A stretch of 64,000 bases of DNA from Heracleum sosnowskyi. Lineage: Eukaryota; Streptophyta; Magnoliopsida; Apiales; Apiaceae. Below, in pieces: positions 9,442-19,035 of the stretch; the first letter of the stretch is position 1; each line of letters begins with the position of its first letter. The notes below the pieces were generated by a model. It was not told where the DNA came from and searched no databases. It saw only the letters and a program-made list of their open reading frames with translations. The position numbers were made by a program, and so were the translations under genes. The DNA is taken from positions 116,832,674-116,896,673 of the forward strand of contig CM061243.1 of the NCBI GenBank assembly GCA_030848705.1, given 5' to 3'.

Positions 9442-10686
9442 TGAGAATCAACACCTAGAGGGGAGGGGTGAATAGGTGTTATGACTAACAATGACCGATT
9501 TTAAATATTACCAAGTTATGTGACTGAAAAAGCAAAAATCAGTCTGTTTTTGCTGTCTGGCAGCTTACTGAGTTTACAGAATATAGAGTGGCAGCTAGCT
9601 ACGTTGTTCACAGCAGTATAGAAAATGTGCAGAAAATAAAGAACACACAGCAATTTTAGCCAGGTTCGACCCCTATCTCCTATAGGTCTACGTCCTGGTC
9701 CTTTACCAACACGGCAAAGGAATATATTATTGATCAAAGTGAATTACAACTACACAATACAATAATATATCTCCCTGAACTCCCTGTTACTGTTAGCAGC
9801 TTGCTGAAACACCTTGTTCCTTGAACACAGCTCTCTAAGTACTATACTAATCCAAGTATAAACTCCTCTAGCTATCAAGTTCCTTGAACCCTTGTTTCCC
9901 AAGCTCACAAAACCAGCAACAACCAACTTACAAGTTGAACAATACAAGTATAATCAATTACAATTGAAACTATGAACTCTAATTCAAGATATAAGATGAA
10001 ATATATATTAGAGCTCAAAAGTATATGAAAGATATATCAAATCAGTTTGTAAAACACTTGTGTTTTCTTTTGAATGTAGTCCAACAGCTAGAATGAAAAC
10101 AGCACAAGTCTTTTTATAATGAAACAATGATTTTGAATTAATCGATCAACAACTAACGGTCTTGACTACCAAGTCTCACGTATTGTGTTCCTTGATTAAT
10201 TCAAACCAACGTTCATGAAATCAACGTTCAGAAACCAGATGAGTTAGAGAAGGAACGTTAAGAAAGACCAATTCTTTCTGGTTTGAAAAGCCCATAAAAT
10301 AATAGAAGTTGTTAGATAATAAACAACGTATATCAACTTCCTTTATTTTAGGAATTATGTATATATATAATATATTTGAAAATATTTGAGCTCATATATA
10401 TATATATACCTTATATAACTGATAGAGTCCTTACAAAACGTTTCCAAGAATGTTTCCTATAAATTAGGACTAAAACTCTATCTGCTGGAAGTATTTCCAG
10501 CTTGCTGCCTGTAGACAAAGTTTCTCTACCAGCTTCCTGCCTGCATAGAAAATTAGTCTACCAGCTAGCTGCTACAACATGTTTTGTTAGAAAAATACAT
10601 AGCTTTTATTTCCTGCAAAACCATGTTAGTACAATACACTTAACCCAGCTTGCTGTTAGTGTTATCATCAAAATATCAGGGTTTCA
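9442..10686 (-). repeat. 5' LTR of the Sirevirus-like element
   Basis: It is 1245 bp long and pairs with 1385-2629. The differences I saw include one in the TA tract near 10359, one near 10430 (GAGTCCTTAC against GAGTCATTAC) and one near 10617 (CCTGCAAA against CCTGTAAA). It carries the element promoter; no TATA box was assigned with confidence because of the abundant TA runs. Confidence 0.95.
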
Positions 10687-10691
10687 CACAT

Positions 10692-11603
10692 TATATATTT
10701 TTTCTAACAAAGTCCATCCTTTTCTAAATATATCACGGGAAATTGCCTTTTACAATTTACTTTTTCTATTTTCTCACTAAAATCCATTCTTTTTCCAAAA
10801 ATATCACAGGAAATCTTTCACTTATTTATTTTAAAATGTATTTAAATACTTTTAATTATTAAATTTTAAAACCTCATTTTCCAAAAATATCACGGGCATT
10901 TACCTTTTTAAACTAAATATATGTTACATTTTTTATTTTTTTCTTACTAAAACCCCTCATTTTCTAAAAATATAACGGGCAAATCCATACTTATTTATTT
11001 TAAAATTTGTTTTAATGTTTTTAATTAATTAAAAGTGTTTAGCTATTTTAACATGCCTACTTATTCTTTGCACAACTACAATTAATAAAACATTAAAAAA
11101 AAATAACAACTAACACATTAATAAATAATTAATAAATAATTAATTACTTTTTTCAACACATTATCTATTTTATATTTTTTAACGAAAATAACTCATCTTC
11201 TTAAAATAATACGGGTAACTTCTATATAAAACAATAATAATATTATATTAAACTTATAAATTTTATGTTTTGTTATAATATTTTCTATAACTTTCAATTC
11301 ATATAAAATAATTAATAAAAAATAAACTTAATATTATAATAATTAATAACTACCTAAACTATTAAGCACATCTCTATTATATTATTATACACAAAACTCT
11401 TAAAATACAAACTAATACGAACAAACACAAACACCTACGTCAATTCAACCTCAAATTCAACAACCACATATGAGTAGAACTATTCAAATTTAAAAATCAT
11501 ATTTATGAAAAGTAAATATAAATATAAAAAAAATGAAATATTAAACTATAAAAAAGATAATACATTTAAATTTTAACCGTGCATCGCACGGGTTTTAAGC
11601 TAG
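10692..11603 (+). repeat. Right part of the Helitron-like element
   Basis: This is the portion beyond the copia insertion. It consists of AT-rich modules containing AAAATATCACGGG and TTTTCTCACTAAAA and ends in the hairpin and CTAG. No gene is present. Confidence 0.6.
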
Positions 11604-11763
11604 TATATAATAAGTGTAAGATGGATCTTATACAAAACTTTGTTTCTGTACACCAAATTAATAAGTACCATTGATCTTAGGACCGTTGATCTTAAATTAT
11701 ACGAAGGAGAACCCTTAGATTTAATATTATTAAAAAGATTATTTTAATAATATAAACCAAATA

Positions 11764-11966
11764 CTCACTCCGTCCCATCCATTTGTTAACATTTGGAATG
11801 GAGGGCTCGACACGCATTTTAAGGCTCCTATAAACTGTAATTCTATTAATTATTTTAAAATTTCTTTTCTTCTGAATAAAAATTTAATGTTTGGATTTTA
11901 TTCCAAAAAAAAATTAAAATAAGTAATGAAACTATATTTTATAAGATAAAATGCATGGAGTATGAG
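11764..11966. mobile_element. Possible Stowaway-like MITE
   Basis: The left end reads CTCACTCCGTCCC, close to the Stowaway terminal motif CTCCCTCCGTCCC, and is preceded by TA. The right end, reverse-complemented, begins CTCATACTCCATG and is followed by TA. The inner terminal match is imperfect and needs a gap, so this may be an old copy. Confidence 0.42.
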
Positions 11967-12103
11967 TAGGTTTTCTAAGTTTTAAGTTGACTAGAATTCT
12001 TTTTAACTTCAAAATTCTAAGTTCGAGTAGGTTTATTTGATTCTTGCTGTATACTTTAATCCTAAGTTGAGTTGTTTTTCTTTATTTTAATTCTATTTCT
12101 AAA

Positions 12104-12313
12104 TTGAATAGAACTTATATATGTAAACAAATAATGAAGAATGTTGGGTTGTTTCTGCCTAAAACAGTGTTCACTCATGGCCACTTCTATGTTGCTGTGT
12201 CTAGAGTCACCTCTCCAAAGGGATTGAAAATTGTGTGTGTTGATGAGGACGAGGCGTGGGCTGGTTACACCAAAAACATCGTTTACCGCGATGTATTTGA
12301 TAATCTGATGTAA
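12104..12313 (+). pseudogene. Helitron helicase (Pif1-like) C-terminal remnant
   Basis: About 55 codons match the C-terminal end of the helicase part of plant Helitron Rep/helicase proteins: residues reading GLFLPKTVFTHGHFYVAVSR, then KGLKIVCVDEDE and VYRDVFDNL before a TAA at 12311. The VAVSR segment is the conserved last helicase motif. Nothing recognisable as the Rep or upstream helicase motifs is present, so this is a scrap of an autonomous Helitron. The first codons up to the NVG segment look unrelated and may be flanking sequence or an intron edge. Confidence 0.75.
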
Positions 12314-12484
12314 GAAATCTCCCACAAAATTCAGTCATCCACTAAATACAACCCCTATTCCAGGAGCTGCTAATACTTCTAAAGTGATCCTTCCCTTCCT
12401 TAATTACTCAACTATTCAATATCTATAATCGTAGATGTGTATAACCTTTTTTCGAATGTTGCACTAATAGGATTGTTTTATATT

Positions 12485-12989
12485 TGATATGGTCAGAAAA
12501 GTAATTATAGAAATATAATTGACTGGTCAAACAAAAGGCCAATATTTAAAGCCCAATACCCTAATTATTCATTAATTTCGTAATTAATGAATAGGGAAAA
12601 TATACAGCTCATAAAAAGAGTCCAAATTATGGCAAATTGGTCAAAGAAGGATCCAGAATCCCAATTAAAGGCAATTAATGAGTCATAACCTTTATCAACA
12701 AGGAAACGAATTCTTCAGCAAGAAATACAATACTTATCCAATATCAAAAAGAAGACTTATCCGCTAAGTCTCCCAAACATACCATAAATACTAGGCTCCA
12801 GACGCCTATATAAGGTCCCTGATCCTACAATCAGAACTACGTCTTTGGCTTGATTCTCAATAACAATTTGAGATACGTAGGCATCTTGTGAGGACCAATT
12901 TAGTCCGGATACACGAGTGCAGCCATTAAAGCTCGAAAGCTCATTAATCCAAGCAATTAATATACAAGTACGTTTTTTAATCCATAACA
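12485..12989 (+). repeat. 5' LTR of gypsy element
   Basis: It is 505 bp long, begins TGATATGG, ends CATAACA, and appears identical to 22183-22687. It contains a TATA box near 12807. Confidence 0.96.
12807..12814 (+). promoter_or_regulatory. LTR TATA box
   Basis: TATATAAG lies in a comparatively GC-rich context (GACGCC before, GTCCCT after) about 180 bases before the LTR end, a typical place for an LTR promoter. The copy in the 3' LTR is at 22505-22512. Confidence 0.65.
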
Positions 12990-12991
12990 TT

Positions 12992-13009
12992 TGGCGCCGT
13001 CTGTGGGAA
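12992..13009 (+). other. Primer-binding site of gypsy element
   Basis: TGGCGCCGTCTGTGGGAA starts two bases after the 5' LTR. TGGCGCC-type sites are common in the Tat/Athila group; the exact tRNA is uncertain because the 3' half departs from the Asp-tRNA complement. Confidence 0.8.
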
Positions 13010-13022
13010 GACAACATCAACC

Positions 13023-16000
13023 ATGGCAAACACACGAAGAACAGCTCGGGATACTCAGACTCCCGACGATCGCCCCCTCACCTCTGAGGCTGATCAGCCA
13101 CCGCCGACTACCGGCACACAAGGGGCGAATATCCCTACCAGTACTCAAGGACCGGAAATCCCGATTTCGGTTGAAGGGACGAATCCCCTGCAGATGGTCA
13201 TTCATGGATCTAATCCACAAGAGACCGTTCACCAGCACCCAATCACGACCTCCCCGCTGCTCATGAATGCACCAAGGAGCCTTCAACTCCATACTACTGA
13301 TCTCCCTCAATACGCGAATCAGACTTTGGGGATGCCAAGCTATGGCATGCCCCCTCGACCCATGGCGGGCGGTAGTGGAACTAATCCAATCTACCATGAG
13401 GCATATGTGCCTCCTTATATTCAAGGTCTGGGACCCCAAAATCAACAAACTCGTCAGACCCCTCTCATTCAAGATTACTCTGGCCCATACACTGAGGATG
13501 AGGGTTATACAACCGGGGAGGATGTCGCCCCAAGGAGGAGACGTTCTTCACAGACAAATCGGGAGCCACCCCAAACTACTAGGGAGAAGCTTGCAGCCCA
13601 TGAGGCAGAGACTGCAAGGCTCAAAAAACTCCTTGCTGAAGAAGAGGCCGCTCAAACTCGGGGCCGAACGACTGAAGGAATCCCGATAATCAACTTGGAT
13701 CCACCAAGAAGGACCAAGAGGGCTGAAGCCCCAAGGGGTGATCCTAGTAATCTGTTGCCCCTAGGAGATCCTGATGATCCTACACCACCGTTTACTCAAG
13801 ACATCATGAAAACGGCTATATCCAGAAAGTTTAAGATGCCTTCGATCAAAGCCTATGATGGAACGGGAGATCCCGCAAATCATGTAAGGACATTCTCCAA
13901 TGCACTGCTGTTGCAGCCGGCCAACGATGCGGTCAAGTGTAGGGCGTTTCCCCAAACTCTTGCTGGTATGGCTCAACGTTGGTACAGCCGTCTACCTCCC
14001 AACTCTATTGGGTCCTTTAAGGAGCTAAGCAAGGCTTTCATCAACCAGTTCATTAGTGGAAGGGTGCATGAGAAAAGTTCTGCATCACTCATGGCAATAC
14101 GTCAAGGAAAGAATGAAGCCCTAAGGGACTACATTAATCGATTCACTCGAGAGGCTTTGAAAGTCCCGGATTTAGACGACAAAGTGGCTATGATAGCCCT
14201 GCAACAAGGAACCACTGATGACCACTTCAGGAGGTCGTTGGCTAAACATCCACCAGAGAGCATGTTGAAGCTCCAAGATAGAGCCGGAAAGTACATCAAG
14301 GCTGAGGAAAGCATGAGAAAGTATGAACCCACCGCTGGCGACGGTGGAAACTCAAAGAAAAGAAAAGAAACTCAGGAGTACGACGTCAAGGAAAAGTTTC
14401 CCCGAACATCAAAGAATTCTGACTCTCCACCCAAGAGAAATAACTTTGGGCCAAAGTTCACGGAGTATGCAAGATTGAATACTCCCAGGAGTCAAATTCT
14501 GATGGAGATAGCCAAGGAAGAAGATATCAAATGGCCAAAGCCAATGAGGGCTGATTTGTCCAAACGGAACCAAAATCAGTTTTGTCGGTTCCACAAAGAA
14601 GTCGGTCATGACACCGACGATTGTAGGCAATTGAAAGATGAGATTGAGTTTCTGATACGAAGAGGAAAACTCAGCAAGTTCACTAAGGATGGAAGCCAAG
14701 GTAGCCAAAGGGGGAACTATGAAAGAAAGGATTATGATAGAAGGGACAACGATCAAGATCGGAATCCCAGGCCCCGAGGGCCAGTGATCAACATGATATT
14801 CGGAGGGCCAACTGCTGCTGGGTCCTCCCGAAACTCAAGAAAAGCTTATGCCCGAGAGGTACTGACCGTCGTTGGAGAAACACCGAAGCGTGCACGAACA
14901 GAAGTGTCAATATGTTTTGATGATTCAGACTTGGAAGGGGTGAAGTTCCCCCACGATGATCCTCTTGTCATAGTACCTGTGATAGGCAACTCCGAAACAA
15001 AGAGAGTCCTAGTCGACAATGGAGCCTCAGTAGATATCTTGTTCCACGATGCCTTTATCAAGATGGGTTACACTGATTCTCAGTTGACACCCTCTAATAT
15101 GCCCATATATGGGTTCAATGGAGTGGAATCAAAGGTGGAAGGCACTATCCAACTCCCAATGACCATGGGACAAGGAACGAATACATCCACTCAGATGCTG
15201 AACTTCATAGTTATAAAGTCAACCTCAACCTACAATGCGATCCTTGGGAGGACGGGTCTTCATGCGTTTAAGGCTGTTGCCTCATCTTACCACCTGAAAC
15301 TCAAATTCCCCACTCGGAATGGGATTGGTGAAGAACAGGGAGACCAAAAGATGGCTAGAAGCTGTTATGTAGCCGCATTGAGGCCTGATGGAGTTGGGGG
15401 GCAGGTTCTCCCCATTGAAGATATGGACACTAGTGACAATGAGGACCGAAGAGGGAAACCAGCTGAGGATTTAATCCCAATTCCCTTAGTCCCGGATGAA
15501 CCAGAGAAGGTGACTTATGTTGGGGCACTACTGCCCGAACCATTGAAAGGCAAACTCGCATCTTTTCTTCAAGAGAACAATGACGTTTTTGCTTGGACAG
15601 CGGCTGACATGCCAGGGATTGATCCCCAACTAATATCTCACAAATTGAATGTGGATCCAGAAAGGAAGGCAGTGAAACAAAAGAAAAGAAGTTTTGCTCC
15701 AGAGAGGCTTGAAGCCATTAAGCAAGAAGTAAATAAGCTTTTAGAAGCTGGGTTTATTGAAGAAATCCAATTCCCAGAATGGTTAGCTAACCCTGTGATG
15801 GTCAAAAAAGCTAACGGGAAGTGGAGAATGTGCGTCGACTTCACCGATTTGAATGATGCATGTCCTAAGGATTGTTTTCCCTTACCTAGGATTGATGCCT
15901 TGATAGATGCCACTGCTGGGCATGAGATGCTAAGTTTCATGGATGGCTTCAGCGGATATAATCAAATCAAGATGCACAAAGATGACATCGCCAAAGTGTC

Positions 16001-18707
16001 GTTCATCACTGACTTTGGTGTCTTCTGTTTCTTAGTCATGGCTTTTGGGCTTAAGAATGCTGGAGCAACCTATCAAAGGTTGGTGAACAAAATCTTTGAG
16101 CACCTGATTGGAAAAACCATGGAGGTCTACGTAGATGACATGTTAGTCAAGAGCCTTGATAAGGTCAATCACATTGAGCACCTCCGAGAGGCTTTTGAAG
16201 TGCTGAGACACCACAAGATGATGTTGAATCCAGCTAAGTGTGCCTTTGGTGTAGGCTCGGGAAAGTTTTTAGGTCTGATGGTTTCCAAGAGAGGAATCGA
16301 GGCTAATCCCGACAAAATCAAAGCGATTCTAGACATGGAACCACCAAAGACTGTCAAGGATGTCCAGAAACTGACGGGAAGAGTGGCTGCTTTGGGAAGA
16401 TTCATCTCCAAGTCTGGAGAGAAGTGTTTACCTTTCTTCAAAGCACTCAAAAAAGTGAAGAATTTTGAATGGACAACTGAAAGTCAAGAGGCCTTTGAGG
16501 CCCTGAAGAAATATATGGCTGAAGCACCACTGTTGGCAAAACCCAAGCCAGGAGAAATTCTCTATTTATACTTGGCAGTTTCCAACACAGCCCTTGGAGC
16601 TGTTTTGGTAAAGGAAGAAGTAAAGGTTCAGAAACCCATCTACTATGTGAGCAAGATTCTACATGGGGCAGAAATAAACTACTCAATGGTTGAGAAGTTT
16701 GCCTTAGCCTTGATAATGGCCTCAAGAAAGCTACGCCCCTACTTCCAGGCTCACAAGATAGAGGTCTTGACTGATCAACCTCTAAGAAACATCTTGCATA
16801 GCCCTCAAGTTAGTGGAAGATTAATCAAATGGGCCATTGAATTGGGCGAATTCGACATCAAGTATAAGCCTCGAACGGCCATAAAAGCTCAGGCACTTGC
16901 TGACTTCATGGTTGAATGCACCATTGACAACCAAGAAGTCGGGGGGCAGGAAGTAACTATGGAAGATAAGAAAGATGAGGAAATGACCTTCAAAGAATGT
17001 TGGGTGCTCTATTTTGATGGAGCATCAAAAACAAAATCAAGTGGAGCTGGTTTAGTGCTACAGAGTCCTGATGGATTCCTAATAGAGTATGCATTAAAAC
17101 TTGACTTCCCGACGACAAACAATGAGGCTGAGTATGAAGCTCTGATAGCTGGCTTAGGGCTGGCTGGAGCCTTGAGAGTCAAAACTCTGAAAGTATGTGG
17201 AGACTCGAGGCTAGTGGTTTCCCAAGTAAATGGGAAGTTTGAGGCCAGAGATGAAGTCATGGCCAAGTACTTAAAACTTGTCAAGGCCATTATGACTCAG
17301 TTCGATGAATGCTATGTGGAGCACATTCCAAGGGAGGAAAATATGAAGGCTGATGCCTTGTCTAAGTTTGCCTCTTCTGAAATTGAAAACTATGCCGGGA
17401 GTGTATACTTCCAAGTCTTGAAGACCCCAAGCATCAATGGAAAGTTGGTAGCCCCCATTGGTATCACCAGTTGTTGGATTGATCCCATCAAAGCTCATCT
17501 GGAAACTGGGTGGCTGCCCAACGACACTTCAGAAGCACGAAAGCTATACGTCAGAGCACTAAGGTATGCCCTAATTGAGGGAATCCTATACAAGAAATCT
17601 TTTGTTATTCCGTACTTAAAGTGCTTGAGACCTCAAGAGGCAGAATTGGCCCTAAAGGAAGTGCATGAAGGGATTTGTGGGCAACACTTGGGGGGCAGAG
17701 CCCTGGCTCATAAAGTCACTCGTCTAGGTTTCTATTGGCCAAGCATACTTGCTGATGCTAAAAGCTACGTCAATAAATGTGAACGGTGCCAGAAACATGC
17801 ACCAGTGGTTAGGCAACCACCAGAGATGATGACATCCATTAACTCACCTATCCCATTTGCTATGTGGGGAATGGATATACTCGGGCCATTTCCTATGGCA
17901 AGTGCTCAAAGAAAGTTCTTGATAGTAGCAATTGATTATTTCACCAAGTGGATTGAGGCTAAGCCATTAGCCAAGATAACCACCAAGCAAGTGATGCAAT
18001 TCTTCTGGGAAAATGTGATATGCAGATATGGAATTCCACGAGTCCTGGTCACGGACAATGGAACCCAGTTTAACAACGATGAGTTCAAGAAGTATTGTGA
18101 TGAAAACGATATCAAGTTGCGCTTCACTTCTGTCGCCCATCCTCAAGCAAATGGGCAAGCTGAGGTTGCAAATCGAATCATCCTTGATGGACTAAAGAAA
18201 AGAGTTGAACGCTCCAGAAACACTTGGGTAGACGAATTACTCCCTATACTTTGGGCATATCGTACTACTTGCAAAGTCACCACCGGGGCAACTCCGTTCC
18301 TATTGGCTTATGGAGCAGAGGCAGTGGTCCCAGTGGAAATTACTCACACCTCCCCAAGAGTTGAGGCTTATGAACCAGAAGAGAATGAAGAAGGCTTGAG
18401 GCTAGCTTTGGATCTAATTGATGAAGTTAGAGATGAAGCAAACGCCAAGATAGTTGAACATCAAAAGAAAACCTCTTTCTACTACAACCTAAGGGTTAAA
18501 GAAAGGTTCTTTCGTCAAGGAGACTTGGTTCTCAGAAAGATTGAAGCATCCGGAGTTGGACAAAAAGGGAAGTTGGCCCCAAATTGGGAAGGACCATATC
18601 GCGTCAAAAACGTATTTGGTCGAGGTTCCTACAAGCTAGAAACCCTTGAAGGGCATGAGGTGCCAAGAACTTGGCATGCCTCCAACTTGAAAGTTTATTA
18701 TGTTTAA
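13023..18707 (+). CDS. gag-pol: Gypsy (Tat) Gag-Pol polyprotein, intact
   Basis: One 1894-residue frame with no internal stop; ATG in a good context (ACCATGG) 33 bases after the LTR. Order: Gln/Pro-rich N-terminus with a coiled segment (about 185-215); Gag domain (about 305-430, core QRWYSRLPPNSI); a CxxH...GHDTDDC zinc-like motif near 521-536; protease with DNGAS near 665, the Asn form seen in this lineage; reverse transcriptase with YVDD at 1036-1039; RNase H (about 1180-1290); a second archaeal-type RNase H from about 1327 keeping D (FDGAS), E (NNEAEYEA), D (GDSRLV) and D (KADALSKF); integrase HHCC finger (about 1547-1593) and D/D/E near 1616, 1676 and 1713. No chromodomain is seen. All key residues are kept, so the protein is potentially functional. 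Confidence 0.96.
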   Translation: MANTRRTARDTQTPDDRPLTSEADQPPPTTGTQGANIPTSTQGPEIPISVEGTNPLQMVIHGSNPQETVHQHPITTSPLLMNAPRSLQLHTTDLPQYANQTLGMPSYGMPPRPMAGGSGTNPIYHEAYVPPYIQGLGPQNQQTRQTPLIQDYSGPYTEDEGYTTGEDVAPRRRRSSQTNREPPQTTREKLAAHEAETARLKKLLAEEEAAQTRGRTTEGIPIINLDPPRRTKRAEAPRGDPSNLLPLGDPDDPTPPFTQDIMKTAISRKFKMPSIKAYDGTGDPANHVRTFSNALLLQPANDAVKCRAFPQTLAGMAQRWYSRLPPNSIGSFKELSKAFINQFISGRVHEKSSASLMAIRQGKNEALRDYINRFTREALKVPDLDDKVAMIALQQGTTDDHFRRSLAKHPPESMLKLQDRAGKYIKAEESMRKYEPTAGDGGNSKKRKETQEYDVKEKFPRTSKNSDSPPKRNNFGPKFTEYARLNTPRSQILMEIAKEEDIKWPKPMRADLSKRNQNQFCRFHKEVGHDTDDCRQLKDEIEFLIRRGKLSKFTKDGSQGSQRGNYERKDYDRRDNDQDRNPRPRGPVINMIFGGPTAAGSSRNSRKAYAREVLTVVGETPKRARTEVSICFDDSDLEGVKFPHDDPLVIVPVIGNSETKRVLVDNGASVDILFHDAFIKMGYTDSQLTPSNMPIYGFNGVESKVEGTIQLPMTMGQGTNTSTQMLNFIVIKSTSTYNAILGRTGLHAFKAVASSYHLKLKFPTRNGIGEEQGDQKMARSCYVAALRPDGVGGQVLPIEDMDTSDNEDRRGKPAEDLIPIPLVPDEPEKVTYVGALLPEPLKGKLASFLQENNDVFAWTAADMPGIDPQLISHKLNVDPERKAVKQKKRSFAPERLEAIKQEVNKLLEAGFIEEIQFPEWLANPVMVKKANGKWRMCVDFTDLNDACPKDCFPLPRIDALIDATAGHEMLSFMDGFSGYNQIKMHKDDIAKVSFITDFGVFCFLVMAFGLKNAGATYQRLVNKIFEHLIGKTMEVYVDDMLVKSLDKVNHIEHLREAFEVLRHHKMMLNPAKCAFGVGSGKFLGLMVSKRGIEANPDKIKAILDMEPPKTVKDVQKLTGRVAALGRFISKSGEKCLPFFKALKKVKNFEWTTESQEAFEALKKYMAEAPLLAKPKPGEILYLYLAVSNTALGAVLVKEEVKVQKPIYYVSKILHGAEINYSMVEKFALALIMASRKLRPYFQAHKIEVLTDQPLRNILHSPQVSGRLIKWAIELGEFDIKYKPRTAIKAQALADFMVECTIDNQEVGGQEVTMEDKKDEEMTFKECWVLYFDGASKTKSSGAGLVLQSPDGFLIEYALKLDFPTTNNEAEYEALIAGLGLAGALRVKTLKVCGDSRLVVSQVNGKFEARDEVMAKYLKLVKAIMTQFDECYVEHIPREENMKADALSKFASSEIENYAGSVYFQVLKTPSINGKLVAPIGITSCWIDPIKAHLETGWLPNDTSEARKLYVRALRYALIEGILYKKSFVIPYLKCLRPQEAELALKEVHEGICGQHLGGRALAHKVTRLGFYWPSILADAKSYVNKCERCQKHAPVVRQPPEMMTSINSPIPFAMWGMDILGPFPMASAQRKFLIVAIDYFTKWIEAKPLAKITTKQVMQFFWENVICRYGIPRVLVTDNGTQFNNDEFKKYCDENDIKLRFTSVAHPQANGQAEVANRIILDGLKKRVERSRNTWVDELLPILWAYRTTCKVTTGATPFLLAYGAEAVVPVEITHTSPRVEAYEPEENEEGLRLALDLIDEVRDEANAKIVEHQKKTSFYYNLRVKERFFRQGDLVLRKIEASGVGQKGKLAPNWEGPYRVKNVFGRGSYKLETLEGHEVPRTWHASNLKVYYV

Positions 18708-19035
18708 GGTGTTTCCTAAGTGGATTCACTACTAGAAATAAGGTTTGATAAAACCAAACCAAGTTTTTAAAACTTGAGTATTATGTAAGGGTTGAGCCCA
18801 TTCTTCAAAGTTATGAATTATATACTCCTATTCATCATGTTTTGAATGCATTACATACTGATAGATATGTACAAAATGCTAACTAAACGTGCAAAAGGCA
18901 AGAAAACAACACAAGCCATGAATGACCACAAAATATAAATAAAACTAAACTTACAAAAGTTTAAGTTAGGCTCAAAGGCAGGAAATACATAGAAAGAAAA
19001 TACAAAGCCATGAATGGCCATAAAGAAACTACAAA
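18708..19035 (+). other. Spacer between gag-pol and antisense gene
   Basis: AT-rich with no ORF. For the antisense gene, whose stop is at 19036, this is the 3' flank and would hold its polyadenylation signal. Confidence 0.5.

Larger units (their letters stand above)
1385..10686 (-). mobile_element. Sirevirus-like Ty1/copia LTR retrotransposon (complete)
   Basis: A 9302-bp element has two 1245-bp LTRs beginning TG and ending CA, and is flanked by the direct repeat CACAT (1380-1384 and 10687-10691). It reads on the minus strand: 5' LTR (9442-10686), Met-tRNA primer site, gag, pol, a third ORF, polypurine tract, 3' LTR (1385-2629). The protease-integrase-RT-RNase H order is that of copia. The long Gag with two zinc knuckles, large LTRs and an extra ORF after pol fit the Sirevirus group. 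By eye I counted about three substitutions between the LTRs, so the insertion is young. It is nested in a Helitron-like element. Confidence 0.93.
888..11603 (+). mobile_element. Non-autonomous Helitron-like element, split by a copia insertion
   Basis: The 3' end is well marked: an arm pair CCGTGC/GCACGG around ATC at about 11577-11592, then TTTTAAG and the terminal CTAG at 11600-11603, followed by T. This is the Helitron 3' structure (hairpin, then CTRR). The proposed 5' end is TC at 888-889 after an A, followed by AATAGACGAAACATTAAAAG; two minus-strand copies near 37.4 and 39.5 kb carry a related 5' block. Without the copia insertion (1385-10686) about 1.4 kb remains: tandem AT-rich modules with AAAATATCACGGGCA cores and no coding sequence. 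The 3' end is confident; the 5' end is inferred. Confidence 0.6.

Noticed and set aside
12463..12484. CACTAATAGG next to the gypsy element as a CACTA terminus
   Set aside because: Only CACTA itself matches; no AGAAA-type inner terminal sequence or subterminal repeats follow on that side.
13017..18158. Numerous minus-strand ORFs inside the gypsy gag-pol region
   Set aside because: They are shadows of the sense frame and lack domains; only the antisense gene beyond pol has splice sites and domain-like sequence.
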